From assembly GCA_025602915.1 (NCBI GenBank), contig JAHLJZ010000014.1, positions 368,825 to 432,824 on the forward strand: a stretch of DNA of 64,000 nucleotides, in the 5' to 3' direction. How positions within the stretch are numbered: position 1 is the first letter of the stretch; every line of letters begins with the position of its first letter. The notes below the pieces were generated by a model, which saw only the letters and a program-made list of their open reading frames with translations, searched no databases and was not told where the DNA came from. The translations under genes and the position numbers were made by a program. Shown here in pieces: positions 36,901-48,789 of this stretch. Source of the DNA: Paraphysoderma sedebokerense (taxonomy: Eukaryota; Blastocladiomycota; Physodermatomycetes; Physodermatales; Physodermataceae).

Positions 36901-39900
36901 AACTTGGGAGTATCAGGGTCTACAACATCTAGAGTGAAAGAAAATTCGGTATCTTCATCCAATTGATACACCACGTTCTGGGGAATTGGGGGGTCCGGAA
37001 CTGAAATTACATTGATTTTGGCGGTTTCAATACTCGAATCTACCACCGAAAAACATCATTATGCACGCAATTGATTGATAAATATAAAAAAGTTTTAGAT
37101 TCTTACCAGCGTTATAAATATCCCGCGCTTTAAAAGTGAAGGAATCATTTCCGTTAAAATCTTTGAACGGAATATACAAAACTCGAAACGACGAATGCGT
37201 CACAGGTATCGAACCAAATATGGTATCTATCATTGGCCCTCTTTCCCCGGAATTGGTCAACTGATAGAGTGACCCATTCCCAGGATTTTGAAGGATATAC
37301 ATTGTCACGAAATCGCCCGTGTCGGTATCGTACCCTTCAAATTGAAGTATCACAGATTGTTCTTCGAATGTTGAGATATTTAACGGGAAAGCGATAGGTG
37401 GATCATTCAAGATTCCGCTTCTAAATACAGTTTCTGTCGTGAAATCGCTAGATTGATTTCCGATGGTGACTGTGACGTTCAACGTTGCGGGTACAGGGAG
37501 ATCGACTCCGGCGAAAACGCTGGTTGGTTGAAGATACATTAATCAACGATTATGAAATGACTAAAACGTTGATGTTGTTTTTCTTACCATCGGATACTCA
37601 AATGGGACACCCAGGTGACATTAGGACAGGTGTAATTTAGTAAAGTGCTGACGTCTTGGAACATTACCGCCCGCGGTGCAGACGCTCCCCCGAAATTTGA
37701 TCCATCAATGAAAACAGTCTAAGTATATAAAGTTTAGTAAACCATAAGCGAAACAAAAAAATGGTAACCATCAATGACGCACTGGATTCTTGGAAATACT
37801 AGTGGGAGGATTGATACTCCCGATCACTGGTTTCCTGTACGAAATCACCCCAGAGCCGCTTTGCCCGTCGATCGTAACATTGACGGTAATGTTTGTGTTA
37901 TAACCCTCTGGAGCGAGACATTGCAGATGACTATCATTATAGAGGAGTACAGTAGAACATGACCCAAAATCGCCGAAGCTGACGGTGATATTCGATGAGA
38001 CGCAAGGACTAGAGCTACACGGTCCGAAATTGAAACCCCTGGTGTGGTGTAGGATAGGAAAGGTTACATTATCATTTTGAATGGTCAATAGATCTTCATG
38101 CGACACCTACTTGATTGAGATGGTGGAACCGCCTGTAGGAATCGTAGCCGGACTGATTTCTGATATTACAGGCGGATCATATGATAAACTCTTGATTTCG
38201 GTGCTATCCAGATAATTCCCATTAGACAACACAACCGCCAAATTTCTACCGGTGCCTATTTGAATTCATGTTAGAATGCGGCTCTGCGCAATTTTCACAT
38301 ATAAATACATGGATTGTGCCAAATGTACTTACCTGGTGGAGCACGACAAGTTACCGTGGAGGAATTGACATGCTGTAAATTCGTACACGGATTTCCTCCA
38401 ACGAAAACGAATACATGGTTATCTTCCAGAAGAATATTTGATCCCGTCAATGTAATATTGTATCCAGCTGTATTGAGTAGACCCACGTTAGGATTCGCTG
38501 AACGCAGCATCAACTCATTATTATGAATGAGCACTCACTAGCTGGTCCAGAGCTTGGTTGGACATTCAACAAAACGGGTTTGGATAAATAGTACAAATTT
38601 TTGACACTGGCGCTTGGTTTTTGATTGATATAATAAAATTCCACTAATAAATCGAATGGTCCTACAATTAATATCAAGTTAGACGTATCTTGACAAATAA
38701 GCCATATGATTCAGTTTCTTACCCCCAACACCGGACGGGATGGTCGCCGATAGAATGGATCCCGTCCATTTAACACCCGTACAATTTTGTTGATTCAAAG
38801 AAACAATCGGGGTACCAGACGTTGCACCAGTTGGGACGATCGAGAATGTCATATTCACGGTTTCCCCGGATTGAACGTAACCGGAAAACGTTGAACCAAG
38901 GGAAGATATTTTGAAATATTGATATCGGGCGGCAAAACCTCTTCTAACTGATGTTGTGGATACTGGATTACTAAATGAACCATCGGTACTACCGACTACC
39001 ACGACCAAATTTTCGTCACCGCTTGGCACAAAAATTTTGGTGATGTTATCTTGTAATACAGTTGACACGATAAATTTTGATTCGAGTTGAAGAGAAGAAG
39101 TGTACCGAAAAACCGCGACATCTCTTTGACCATATCCAATCACCGGAGTGGGTGGTGTCATCATCGCAGTAATGATAGAACCAGTATTCGATATTACCAT
39201 TTCATACGCCTCAGGTGGACGTAATTGTATGGAATACGGCAACTGTGCCACTTCATTCGGGACTGCCGCGTGAGTAGAATTTTTTTTGTGAAGGACTACA
39301 GTCGTGTTGTCACTACTATTGTGATGCAAATAATACGTGATGGCTCCATCTAACGTCTCCACTACTCTGGGGTTAAAATTTAAATTCACCGGGGTAGAGG
39401 GTACCGTATAAGTTTTGTAGACTGTGAAATTACTCATCCAGTATTCCGTCACCGTTTGATTCGTCGTCCAAACACAAATGATTGGAGACTGATGACAATT
39501 AAATTGGATTGATTGTGCACCTTGGGTTGTACTAGTAATGTTGACGATGGGTACCAACGTATGAGTTAATTTTGCGATGAAATACCCCGACTTGACAGAC
39601 CGTCGGGGATCGTTGTAGTGACAGACGTAGATGCTTGTTGCGTCAAATTCGATTTTAACGCGACTGTTTTCAGTTTTCAATTTTCATGGACGTTCAAAAA
39701 AGAGTGAATTACACGAATTTCGTTAAACTATTTTCACGACACTCAATTTAATAAATTTATACATACGGGTAAGGTATTTTTGCGTTAAAATAGGATTGGT
39801 CGTTATATATGTACTTGTTTATTTCAGTTGTGATATCATAAGAATTAAAACGCCAAATAGAAAGAAAACTAAAAGTTTGGACTGGACATTTCCTGTTGTA

Positions 39901-40314
39901 ACGTGTAAAAAATGTGAATAACCCAATTCATCCCAAACAAACAACAAATAAAGTTACTCACAAAATATAAAATTGAGTGTTATACGGATTTAACCCAATT
40001 TTTATATCAACTATTGACCTCTGGTCGTTCCATGAATTTGGCATATTATCGTAATCATAGTAATCCGTGTACCCATCATACACCATTGTCCCCGAACCCC
40101 CATTCAATCTGAAAATATGAATAGAAAAGTACTGATCCAACATAAAGACATGGGTTGAATTTCCGACTGCATCGAATGCAATATCTTTGGCACGGTAAAA
40201 CGGTGTCGTGATGGCATAGTCTTTGAGGTACCATGGGTTGTCGACGGGAATGGAAGCAATGGAATGGGAAAACTGTAGTAAAAGTAAAAAGGCATGAAAA
40301 AATGTGTACCGCAT
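33918..40314 (-). CDS. Large secreted-ectodomain membrane protein with IPT/TIG and tandem-95 repeats
   Basis: Eighteen exons sum to 1,726 residues. The N-terminus (MRYTFFHAFLLLLQFSHSIAS) is a signal peptide, followed by about 450 Asn-glycosylation-rich residues without a clear family. Residues about 500-745 hold IPT/TIG-like Ig folds (GYNITLTGSNIL, PPVISEISPATIPTGGSTISI, TVFIDGSNFGGA). Residues about 760-1235 hold several tandem-95/cadherin-like repeats (YQLDEDTEFSFTLDVVDPDT, YEDTETTFEFVISDIDVAD, VNDAPSISC). A cysteine-rich GCC2/EGF-like stretch follows (GEICEPCPQG, GYRGIRCAECQPNYYRFGDACFEC). About six to seven membrane helices follow to the C-terminus (MPSIIVISVFLIIFG to YRTALIIIIFSVIGFFIL). 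Probably a surface adhesion or sensor protein. Intron 38498-38538 is only 41 bases, and the splice 35641-35780 is the least certain. Confidence 0.82.
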
Positions 40315-41052
40315 TTTTCCTTATTCGAGAGATCAAAATTTGTTGAAATTTTGTCAAATGAAAAAGTTAGAAATGGAACCCAAAGCTGCGAATGCTAGAA
40401 AGCTGTTTCAACCAGACGCGAGAAAGAAATAAACGAAATAATAGAAATTAAAATGACAACTCGGTCCTGGTATAACACGGCATGTATAAACTCGTAAGTC
40501 ATGAAACTTTGCATACCAAATCGTTTAATCTTTTCCACTCTCGATTTCGAATACACACACTTGAACTTCTATCATGTTTATCATGTATCAAGCACCACCT
40601 GCCACTTGCCAGTGATATGTCGGCGTTTGGTCGCGTTTCAGGGACAACTCGGCGACCGGGCCTAGTGGGGCTAGGAGTGTCTAGAACTCTAGAGTCTGGA
40701 ACATCACTCGTTGCGTTGACAAAGGAACTTGGTGGGTTTGTTTGAAAAAAGTTATCAAAGTTAACTGAGGTATCAGCGATTTAGCGGCGGGTTATTACAA
40801 TGTTGTCAAGTTGTCACTTAGTGAATGAATTGCGAGCGTTGTATTAATGACGTGCAGATACATTGAATATCTGTTTTGCTTTGGGATTATTATAAGTCAC
40901 TTTCTTTTTATTGTAGGGTTTAGACATCCAGTCAAAGCATTTTGGACGGAGTTTTTTTGATTCAGTTTTGTTTTTTAAATAGTCATTTTATTCGCGCGGA
41001 AGACAGTGGGCATGCTATGGTATAATCCAAATTTGAGAATAACATTCAAGAG
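40315..41052. other. Intergenic region
   Basis: About 740 bases between the TIG protein start and the PIG-S stop. The 87-codon frame at 40482-40745 has no domain and is treated as chance. Confidence 0.4.
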
Positions 41053-43526
41053 TTACTCCATTTTTGATTTTCCCCGGTTCCCAATCAGTGCTGCACTCTT
41101 TCGATTTTCTTTCCAACTTTTCAATTCTCTTATCACAGAGGCCAACAATGTGACACCAACGGGTACAAAAAACGGCATGTAAACTGCTATTTTGTGTTCA
41201 TCTGGAAAATAAAGCATCGAGATGATACTTTCGTCAAAGAATGCAGTTTCAGCTAAATGTATCGCGACGGCGGAATGACGGAGGGCGGGTTTGAGTGAAT
41301 TAGAGGAAGATAAATTTGATACGGAGGCTTTCAGGAATTGAAAACTTTGTTGGAATTTTTCGGAAACAGAGTCTTGGATGATCATGTTGGGGAGGGAGTG
41401 GAAGGTGGTGGTGAGTGAGAGTAACGTGGAGTGAGTGTGGATGAGATTGAGGTAGGTTTTGGTGAGGCTGTAAATGGAGGATTCGAGGTATGTGAGTCCT
41501 GTTTGTGGATTGGGAAGGAAATGAAGGGTCGTTTTCTGTGGAGATTGGAATATCATTCACACGCTATTAGGAAGGGCAAGAGAATTGTTGTTGAGTACTC
41601 CTGAAATTAGGTCCCTACCTTTGTTTCAACAATTCCTTGTAGCCCTTCGGGTATTCCCACTAACCCTCGCAACTGGGTCAACCAAACATCCGTTGCCTTC
41701 ATCAACTCTCCCAGTCGCAACTTGACCTGTTTCCGGCCTTCTTCCACATTATAAATTACCACGCCGCCCCATCGAGGCACTGAAAAAGCATTGGTTTCCA
41801 GAACGTCGCCTCGAGAATTTAATATTTTAAGTGGGGTATATTGAGCCGATGGAACGTATAGGAGGAAATTAAGTTGGGTGTAATTCGACAATGCAGACAC
41901 TAATAGCAAGAAGAGTGACAATGGAGAAAGGTAAGTTATAATAAATTCACACTCAAAAGTAGAATTGAATGTTAAATTCAAGGGGATATCCAATGTCGTT
42001 ACCTAAATTCCACTCTGCCGAATTCACAAAATGCGGTAAATCTTCACTCGTAAGGTAATGGTATCCTGTTTCTCCACTCTTTCCACCGTCCTCTGTCAAA
42101 TTTTTGAACTTGGGTGGGTTGGTTAGAGTAGTGTAATATTGTATCTATAGGATGTTGATGGTTCGTGCCAAAACAAAAGAGCTCTATTGTTAGTAGATGA
42201 TGATGAAGAAAGGGGGGCCTAACGTAGAAATGCTACCTGAGAATTCACTTTAAACTCAGCGACATCGGCTAAAGAATTCAAAAACGGGATGATGGAATCT
42301 GCACAATGGAGGGTACATTCAGCAATCGGTCAACGAAAAATATGGAAGAGATTGTGAAGTTTTAGAAGGAAAAACACAAACATTCGAGAGCACCTTGAAT
42401 GTTCCATTCTAGGTTGTGATTTTTCGGGTCCGCATTTAACAGTGAAAACGTGATTTCGTAACCTGGTGAGTACTTTGCGGTTCGAATCGATTGAATATCG
42501 TTCTATTTTTTGGGTTCCACAGTCAGGTCAGTTAAGGGAGGTTGGTTCGAGGGTAAACAAGGAAAAGAACACGCAATCGTACATTTCGTTCGTTCTCGGA
42601 AGATGATATTAACAGTCGTTCCATCTGCTTGGAAAAGATATAGACCATGGCATCCGTAACATGAGTTAATATCGTGCCTATGATAGTTGAAGGAAATGGT
42701 TAAGATTTGATGCGATGTGGATATGAGCGGTGAAGTAGTTGAATTCTTGTAAAAGGAGCGCTCAACATAGAACTTTAACTACTAGTGATACTCGAAAATA
42801 AAGAGTATTTTGAAAAATAAAATACATACTCTTGCTGCCCCAAACAACCATTCCCTTGCCCTTTGAGACTAGCACATCCGGATTTCCAAAGTCATCCTTG
42901 TCTTTGCTGAATTTTTCATTATCGGGAAACAGATACAAATCGTACTCTAATCCCGGTTCCGGTTGTTCTGCGTCGAGGGCCAGGGTGTCGGGCAGATCAA
43001 ACTTATCTGAGAGTTGAGAAACAGATGTGCTAAAAGAGAGTTGGACATTGTATTTGTTTTCTAGGTTTTTTACGTTTTGCAGAATTTGTGATGAGACGAC
43101 TGATGGCAAATTAGAGAATTTAGATTTGAGATCTGAAAATTCAGCATGGTGGTGAAGGTGGAGATGGATCGGGATGTTTAGATGCTATATATATTCCGGG
43201 TAGAGAGGAGTTTAGTAGAGACATGTGTTGGTCTGTGGACAGATCAAAAAGTTGGAGGAGGACACGTCCCTTGCGTGTTTTGATTTTATCGGGGTTGATG
43301 GCATACTTACATTGAGGGCATGGTAGTGTTGCAGCTGCTGGAAGGGGAGTGGGGCCTTGTAGACTGAGAGGGAGTACCACCAGACGGGGAGGCCGAGGAG
43401 GAGGGAGAGGATGTAGGAGAGGAGGATGCGTCTGCGAGCGGGGTCTACAGGATGGGAGAGTTGGGGGTGTGTGGGTGAGTGCAGTGGGGAGTGAGTCGAG
43501 GGCGGACGGGGTGTACCTTGTGCCAT
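41053..43526 (-). CDS. PIGS: GPI transamidase subunit PIG-S (Gpi17)
   Basis: Subunit of the ER GPI-transamidase complex that attaches GPI anchors. The N-terminal helix [18 protein letters not shown] is the first membrane anchor. The lumenal core matches the family at [44 protein letters not shown], and [16 protein letters not shown]. The C-terminal part has [21 protein letters not shown] and a second helix, [16 protein letters not shown], with a basic tail. Several introns of about 60-90 bases separate these, including 41536-41618. The first exon ends at 43311. I could not join it cleanly in phase to the segment beginning at about 43132 ([13 protein letters not shown]), so a short exon there is unresolved. 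The start at 43526 is the best upstream ATG. Confidence 0.88.
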
Positions 43527-43757
43527 GGATCGTGCAGAGTAGTGAGTGCAGAGTAGTGTATGTAGAGTAGTGGGCAGTGTAGAGTAATGGGCAGAGTAGC
43601 GTAGTGAGCGTAGCGTGGTGGAGTGACAGAGTGCGTCTTGCCAGTGGGCTAAAAATAGACGCTTGCTGGCTGGCTGGCTGCGGTGAGCAATTGGCAGGGA
43701 CAGGGGAATGCCAGAACAATGGAATGCCATTTGCACTTTTGAATTCACTCTCTTGCT

Positions 43758-43799
43758 GCAACCTGCCACTCCCTCTTTGCAACCTGCCACTCCCTCTTT
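43758..43799. repeat. Exact 21-base tandem duplication
   Basis: Two adjacent identical copies of a 21-base unit starting GCAACCTGCCAC, at 43758-43778 and 43779-43799, 70 bases upstream of the M50B ATG. Confidence 0.9.
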
Positions 43800-43810
43800 G
43801 CACTCATCTC

Positions 43811-43860
43811 CACCCTTGCACTCATCTCTACTCTTACTACTCCACCCTTGCACTCATCTC
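43811..43860. repeat. Two copies of an 18-base direct repeat
   Basis: CACCCTTGCACTCATCTC occurs at 43811-43828 and again at 43843-43860, ending 9 bases before the M50B start codon. A further CACTCATCTC lies at 43801-43810. Confidence 0.88.
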
Positions 43861-43869
43861 CACTCTACG

Positions 43870-45008
43870 ATGCCACCCTCCGTCCTCCCCCCACCTCATC
43901 CCGACCGTCACCCCCTCTTCGCTGCACAGTCCGCCTCCATCTTCAACTCCTCAGACCCCTCCCAGCTCTCGCAAAACATCCTCTACAAACTCAGAAACCC
44001 CACACAGGAACAAATCACAACCTTCTACATCATCGCCGCATACGCCGTCGCCATCCTCTTCCTATGGAACCTCCCCTACCTCAAAAACATCCTCATGCCC
44101 TTCAAACTCGTCACTGTCGCCCTGCATGTATGTTGTAGCCCATCCTCTTTTCGCAATCTTGACTCTCTCTCTAGCATACACTGACTCCATTCCCTCCTAT
44201 TCCAGGAATTCGGCCACGCTTTAGGTAATTTTCTTTTCACTCTTGGGCCTGTGCTTAACCACATCGCAACAAATCTGCTAAACTCACCTATTCCTCAACC
44301 TCAGCTGGAAAATGTACCGGAGCGAAAATACAGTCAATAGTCGTCAACCCAGACGAAGGAGGCTGCACCACCATGAGAGGTGGCAGAGCCTGTTGTACAC
44401 TCCCCGCTGGCTATATCGGTACTATTTTCGCTGATTTCATCACTCTACTCGCATTAATGCACAATCCCTCATTCAATCACTCAATACTCATTGCCCTCTT
44501 CCCATTTGCTAGGTTCAAACACTTTTGGCGCCCTCCTCATCTTTGCAGGGTTTGATTCCACCGCTTCAAAAGTTGCCTCCGTGATCCTTGGATTATGTTT
44601 ACTGGTTGTCCTGTACTGGGCTAAAAACTGGCTGACAAGAGGCCTCACCATCTTCTTTGGTGGTCTCATTGTCTTGTTTTGGTTCTACCCCGCCAATGCC
44701 GCCGGGTTGAGGTACTTTGTCCTGTTTATGGGCGTGATGTCTTGTCTCTACTCTCTTTGGGATATTGTCGAAGACTTGGTCGTTAGAAAAGTCCATTCCA
44801 GTGATGCGAGTCGATTTGCAGAAGGTAAGAATTATCTTGTACTCGTAATTTTGTACTTAGCAAAGTGATTCACAATCATACGGTCTTTCCCTTTCGTCGT
44901 ATGCCAGAATTTGGATGCTTCCCCGCCCAAGTCTGGGGTGTCATTTGGTTCCTCATTTCACTCATCTTCTTGGGTGCCGCTATCGTACTCTCTCTCATTA
45001 TATGGTAA
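43870..45008 (+). CDS. M50B-like integral membrane metalloprotease-type protein
   Basis: Five exons (43870-44127, 44206-44224, 44305-44418, 44513-44824, 44908-45008) give 267 residues. It matches the peptidase M50B-like family of fungal and plant membrane proteins. The zinc motif HEFGHALAGK is split: the first His ends exon 1, EFGHAL is a 19-base exon, and the next exon continues AGKCTG. Conserved VVNPDEGGCTTM and LPAGYIGSNTFG follow, and the rest is about seven hydrophobic helices with an aspartate-containing SLWDIVEDLV segment. HExxH implies metal-dependent proteolysis within the membrane, but activity of this family is not established. The promoter is shared with PIG-S. Confidence 0.88.
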
Positions 45009-45491
45009 AGGGCTACCGTCAGAACGCCTACAGTCAACAACACTTTTTTTGTATAAAACCATGCAATAGGTAGACCGTAAATTCGTAATAACTTTAATAT
45101 CTATTTCAATTTAAAAAAGACACAATGTAAATTAAAGAGTCATAATTGTTTGAGTTTTTTTATAATTATTATTTAACTCGAGTCGGTGATGTACTCGCTG
45201 TGCACATCAATATAGATTCCACAGCTACATTGATTACAATCTAACTTGATTACTCAGAATTGTTGCAAAAATCTAAATCATTGAGCCTACATGCGGATAC
45301 TCATACGCAGTATCTTCAAAGCTTTCCTGAATTGAAATTCGCAACCAAGATTTTTCCATACCATATAAGTGTGGATTCGTCTGGCGCGATCATCGAACCA
45401 CGACCGCGACTTTCAAAATTCAGAGCACTTTTAATACACAACCTTTTTTAGACAGACCGTCCCAACCTCTTGATCCTAAAGAATCCCAAAA
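45009..45491. other. Intergenic spacer
   Basis: About 480 AT-rich bases between the M50B gene and BET5. The frame at 45260-45451 has no recognisable content. Confidence 0.4.
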
Positions 45492-46249
45492 ATGACGATA
45501 TTCTCCCTCCACATATTCGATCGACACTGTCACTGCATCTTTTACCAATCCTACACTCCCCTCCCCTCACAACCCACCGCCGCAGAGAAATCACTCCCGA
45601 ATTTACCAACCACAACGACCACCGAGAACCCTAATACCACCAACAACGAGTCTTTAAGTGTTCCCGGGGAAAATGTAGGTGGGATGGTGGGTGGCAAGGG
45701 CACAGGAATTGGGTGGGAGGAAGAAGCAAAGTTGGTGTATGGGGTTGTGTTTTCGTTGAGGAATTTTGTAAACAAGTTGAGTTTGAAGTCTGGGTATGTT
45801 TCAAGGACTTTTATTTCAAACTCTAAACGATTCGCATTCAGGACGGATATAAGCAAGATAGAATGATGCTGGTTGGTTCATAATGACTTTATTTAAAACT
45901 AAAATCGACTTTTATATTCACGATGGGTAGTGTCGACTCGCCTTTCCACGCTTACAAAACAAGTCACTATAAACTCCACTACTACGAAACCGCCACCTCC
46001 CTTAAATTCGTTCTCATGACTACCCCCGATTTCGATTCCAAAATGACCCGAGAAATTCTGAAAACTCTGTATAGAGACCACTATGTCGAATTCGTGGCTA
46101 AAAATCCGTTGCAAATGGTCACGACGGGTCCGCCTTTGGTGCCTATTAAAAAGAAGAAAGGGATGGAAGAAAAAGTGGCGACGATTGCGAATGAGTTGTT
46201 TAAGAAGGAGGTGAGGAGGTATTTGAAGAGTTTGCCGGGATTTGAGTAA
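45492..46249 (+). CDS. BET5: TRAPP complex subunit BET5/TRAPPC1
   Basis: Longin-fold core subunit of the TRAPP tether and Rab1/Ypt1 exchange factor in ER-Golgi traffic. Two exons (45492-45793, 45931-46249) give 206 residues. The N-terminal strand MTIFSLHIFDRHCHCIFYQ and the second half (LVYGVVFSLRNFVNKLS, SHYKLHYYETATSLKFV, HYVEFVAKNPL) match the family closely. Between the two halves of the longin domain sits an insertion of about 50 residues rich in Pro, Thr, Asn and Gly (residues about 25-72); the animal protein is about 145 residues. The 137-base intron is longer than the local norm. Confidence 0.93.
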
Positions 46250-46596
46250 GTTGGTTGCAGTTTGCGTGAGTGAGGTCTTGGAAGGATTGGGATTTACAAA
46301 TTGTAAAATGACGGAGAGAAATGTACTCGATTTTAAAACACTGATGAAATTTTGACATCAGGCTTTTGTGTATATAAATGAATAAATACTACAACCATAC
46401 AAAACTACAATCACACTCTTCCAGCTTCAATTTAAAACACCACACGCACCGCACTTCAGTCGTTCCACTTGCATTCATCCGTGGCAACTTCCCTCGCCCC
46501 AGTCTTTCTAAATCTCAACCACCACCCGCCGAACTCCTTCTCCGCCATCCTCCTCTATTCTCCCCGTCATTACTATAGTTAATATAAACCCAAGAC
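46250..46596. other. Short intergenic spacer BET5-YKT6
   Basis: About 350 bases, carrying the end of BET5 and the YKT6 promoter. The 66-codon frame at 46378-46578 shows no domain. Confidence 0.4.
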
Positions 46597-47750
46597 ATGA
46601 AAATATTCTGTATCGCTGTTCTCTCCCCCGGAAACCCCGCCAACATTATCGCCGTTGAACATGAACTTTCTACGTTTGGGTATTTCCAGAAATCAAGGTA
46701 ACGAACCGAACCCCTCCCAACTTGGTATTTTTAACAAACCACACAATCATTTGGATATACTCTAACAATATAAACGAATTACTGTTTTTAATTTGATAAT
46801 TTGAATTGGCTATATGATATCGATATTTAAATCGGTTCAACCCACTGTATTCGAAAACTGCGGGTTTACTTTCTAACCCTGACATCGCTATCCACTCCAT
46901 TCACCATACTCCTATTCCCCTTTCGTTCTTGACCTCTCCAAACCTGAAAATACAAAATAAACTGATACTATGTGTGTGAATGGTTGTTGTGGCACTTTTG
47001 GTGTTGTTTTTATGGATGGGGGTGTCGGTTGGGATGGGTAGTGCACAGGAGTTTATGAATTTTACGTCTAAAACTTTAGTGGAGAGGACTAGAGTTGGAC
47101 AAAGGCAGGGGTTGGAACAAGATAGTATGTGTTGGTTTCTTTTCTTTTGATGTTTCTGATGCTGAAGGGTTGTCTTTACTTGTGGTTGGATGTTATGAAT
47201 TCTAATGTTTGATGGTTTTTACGAATGTTAGATTACCTCCTCAATGCTTACGTCGCTCCCAACAATATCGCCGGTGTAGTGATTACAGATAAAGAGTACC
47301 CCCAGCGGGTATCTTACTCGTTGATATCAAAAGTACTGGAAGATTTTACGGCAAAAGTTCCACCGTCTCAATGGACTGTTTCTGCCTCGGCATCGGCGGT
47401 ACCGAATAGTACCAAGTTTCCGGAATTAAAAGAGTATTTGAATAAATATCAGGATCCGAATAAAGCGGATAGTATAGCTAAAGTACAAAAAGAACTGGAC
47501 GAGACGAAAATTGTTTTGGTGTGTTACTTTCTCTGATATCTTTTATACACCTCCATCTTTATTTTCTCATCATCATTTTCTGTTTTTTTTTTGTTTTGGT
47601 TTCACCGGTTAGCACAAAACAATCAACTCTGTTCTTGAACGAGGCGAAAAATTAGACGATTTAGTAGCTAAATCAGATCAATTAAGTACCGCTTCTAAAA
47701 CATTTTACAAAACAGCTCAAAAAACAAATAGTTGTTGTCGACTCATGTAG
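46597..47750 (+). CDS. YKT6: R-SNARE YKT6
   Basis: Lipid-anchored R-SNARE acting at Golgi, vacuole and autophagosome fusion. Four exons (46597-46697, 47042-47124, 47232-47518, 47613-47750) give 202 residues, the usual length. The longin domain begins [13 protein letters not shown] and includes [17 protein letters not shown] and [14 protein letters not shown]. The SNARE motif runs from [13 protein letters not shown] through [20 protein letters not shown]; the zero-layer residue is the Arg in LERGEKL. The C-terminus, SCCRLM, is the expected tandem cysteine for palmitoylation plus CaaX farnesylation. The first intron (46698-47041) is 344 bases, about five times the local norm. Confidence 0.96.
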
Positions 47751-48789
47751 TCATATTCACATGAATTGTCTGTTCAAAACTGAAAATATAGTTTATCAAT
47801 CAATAGCGGGATGAATGGATTATGGAACCTTAAATGATGTTGGTGTTGGGTCGGGTTGGGGACTTGGGGATATTGTAAATGTTAAAAGTAAACTTTTCGA
47901 GTTGAATTCTCTGTAATGCCTTACCACTTAGGGTTGACTGTGATTGTAAATGCCAAACGTTTTGATAAAAGGCTTTGGACCCTTGACTTTGAACTATCAA
48001 CTTAGTGTCATATTAAGGTATCAACATTCGCTATGGTACATTGATTTGCAGAATTATAAATATTATAAATTTCAAAATTATTTCTTTGTTGGTTGGTTTA
48101 ACTTTAATGAACCTTTGCTAGAAAGAGATATTGATTTATTTATTCGTTAATTGTGTCAACGAGTGGATCACCCCCATTACTCTACAATCTCTAATCTGGT
48201 ATAGCGCAACTAAGACTAACATTTATTCATGCATAACCACCCACTGCAACGTCACTAGACGACACCCCACCAAAAGTAACGTTAACTTAACGCCAAAATA
48301 AACTCATCTTACTAGCCTCCAATCATAATGGAATTAACCACATCTCACACGTCACTTTCCAATCACGATCACCGGTACCCTATATTTGTCCATCCGACGC
48401 GGCACCTTCGTTCGAATGATTATCCCCCACAAATTGCGTGAAAAAGGTGTGGTTGACATCACGTCCGTTATTTGAGTTGAACCAATCATCGTGAATCAAA
48501 GAGATTAAATTTACGCCGGTTAATTATAAATCGATTTGGGTGCTTCGTGGAACAAGCTATAAGAAGGTTCCTCAAGCCGCAAATTTTGATTGTTATAAGC
48601 CAATCAAGTTGGTGTCGTGATTTATACTTTTTAGTACTTTCAAATATTCAAAGCAACATCTTTATCTCCTCCTCTTCCTCTTTTTGTTATCATTTAATAT
48701 TTCCTTGTTGAAATTACAGACACTCCAATCCGAACGAACGAGATAGTATCGAACTACCTAAATATTTAAAACATCATATTAAAGTTTAA
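47751..48789. other. Intergenic region before tyrosinase
   Basis: About 1 kb, AT-rich. A 66-codon frame at 47950-48150 is compositionally like the surrounding DNA and is not supported. Presumed tyrosinase promoter on the right. Confidence 0.4.

Larger units (their letters stand above)
43527..43869. other. Repeat-rich divergent promoter, PIG-S / M50B
   Basis: About 340 bases between two divergent starts. One strand is G-rich with many degenerate GTAG/AGAGTAGTG words (43530-43625); the other end carries exact short tandem repeats (annotated separately). No gene. Confidence 0.5.

Noticed and set aside
43141-43853. Long minus-strand frames with repeated QRGSGRLQ-like peptides
   Set aside because: They run through the promoter repeats in two frames at once and outside the PIG-S model; composition reflects the DNA repeats.
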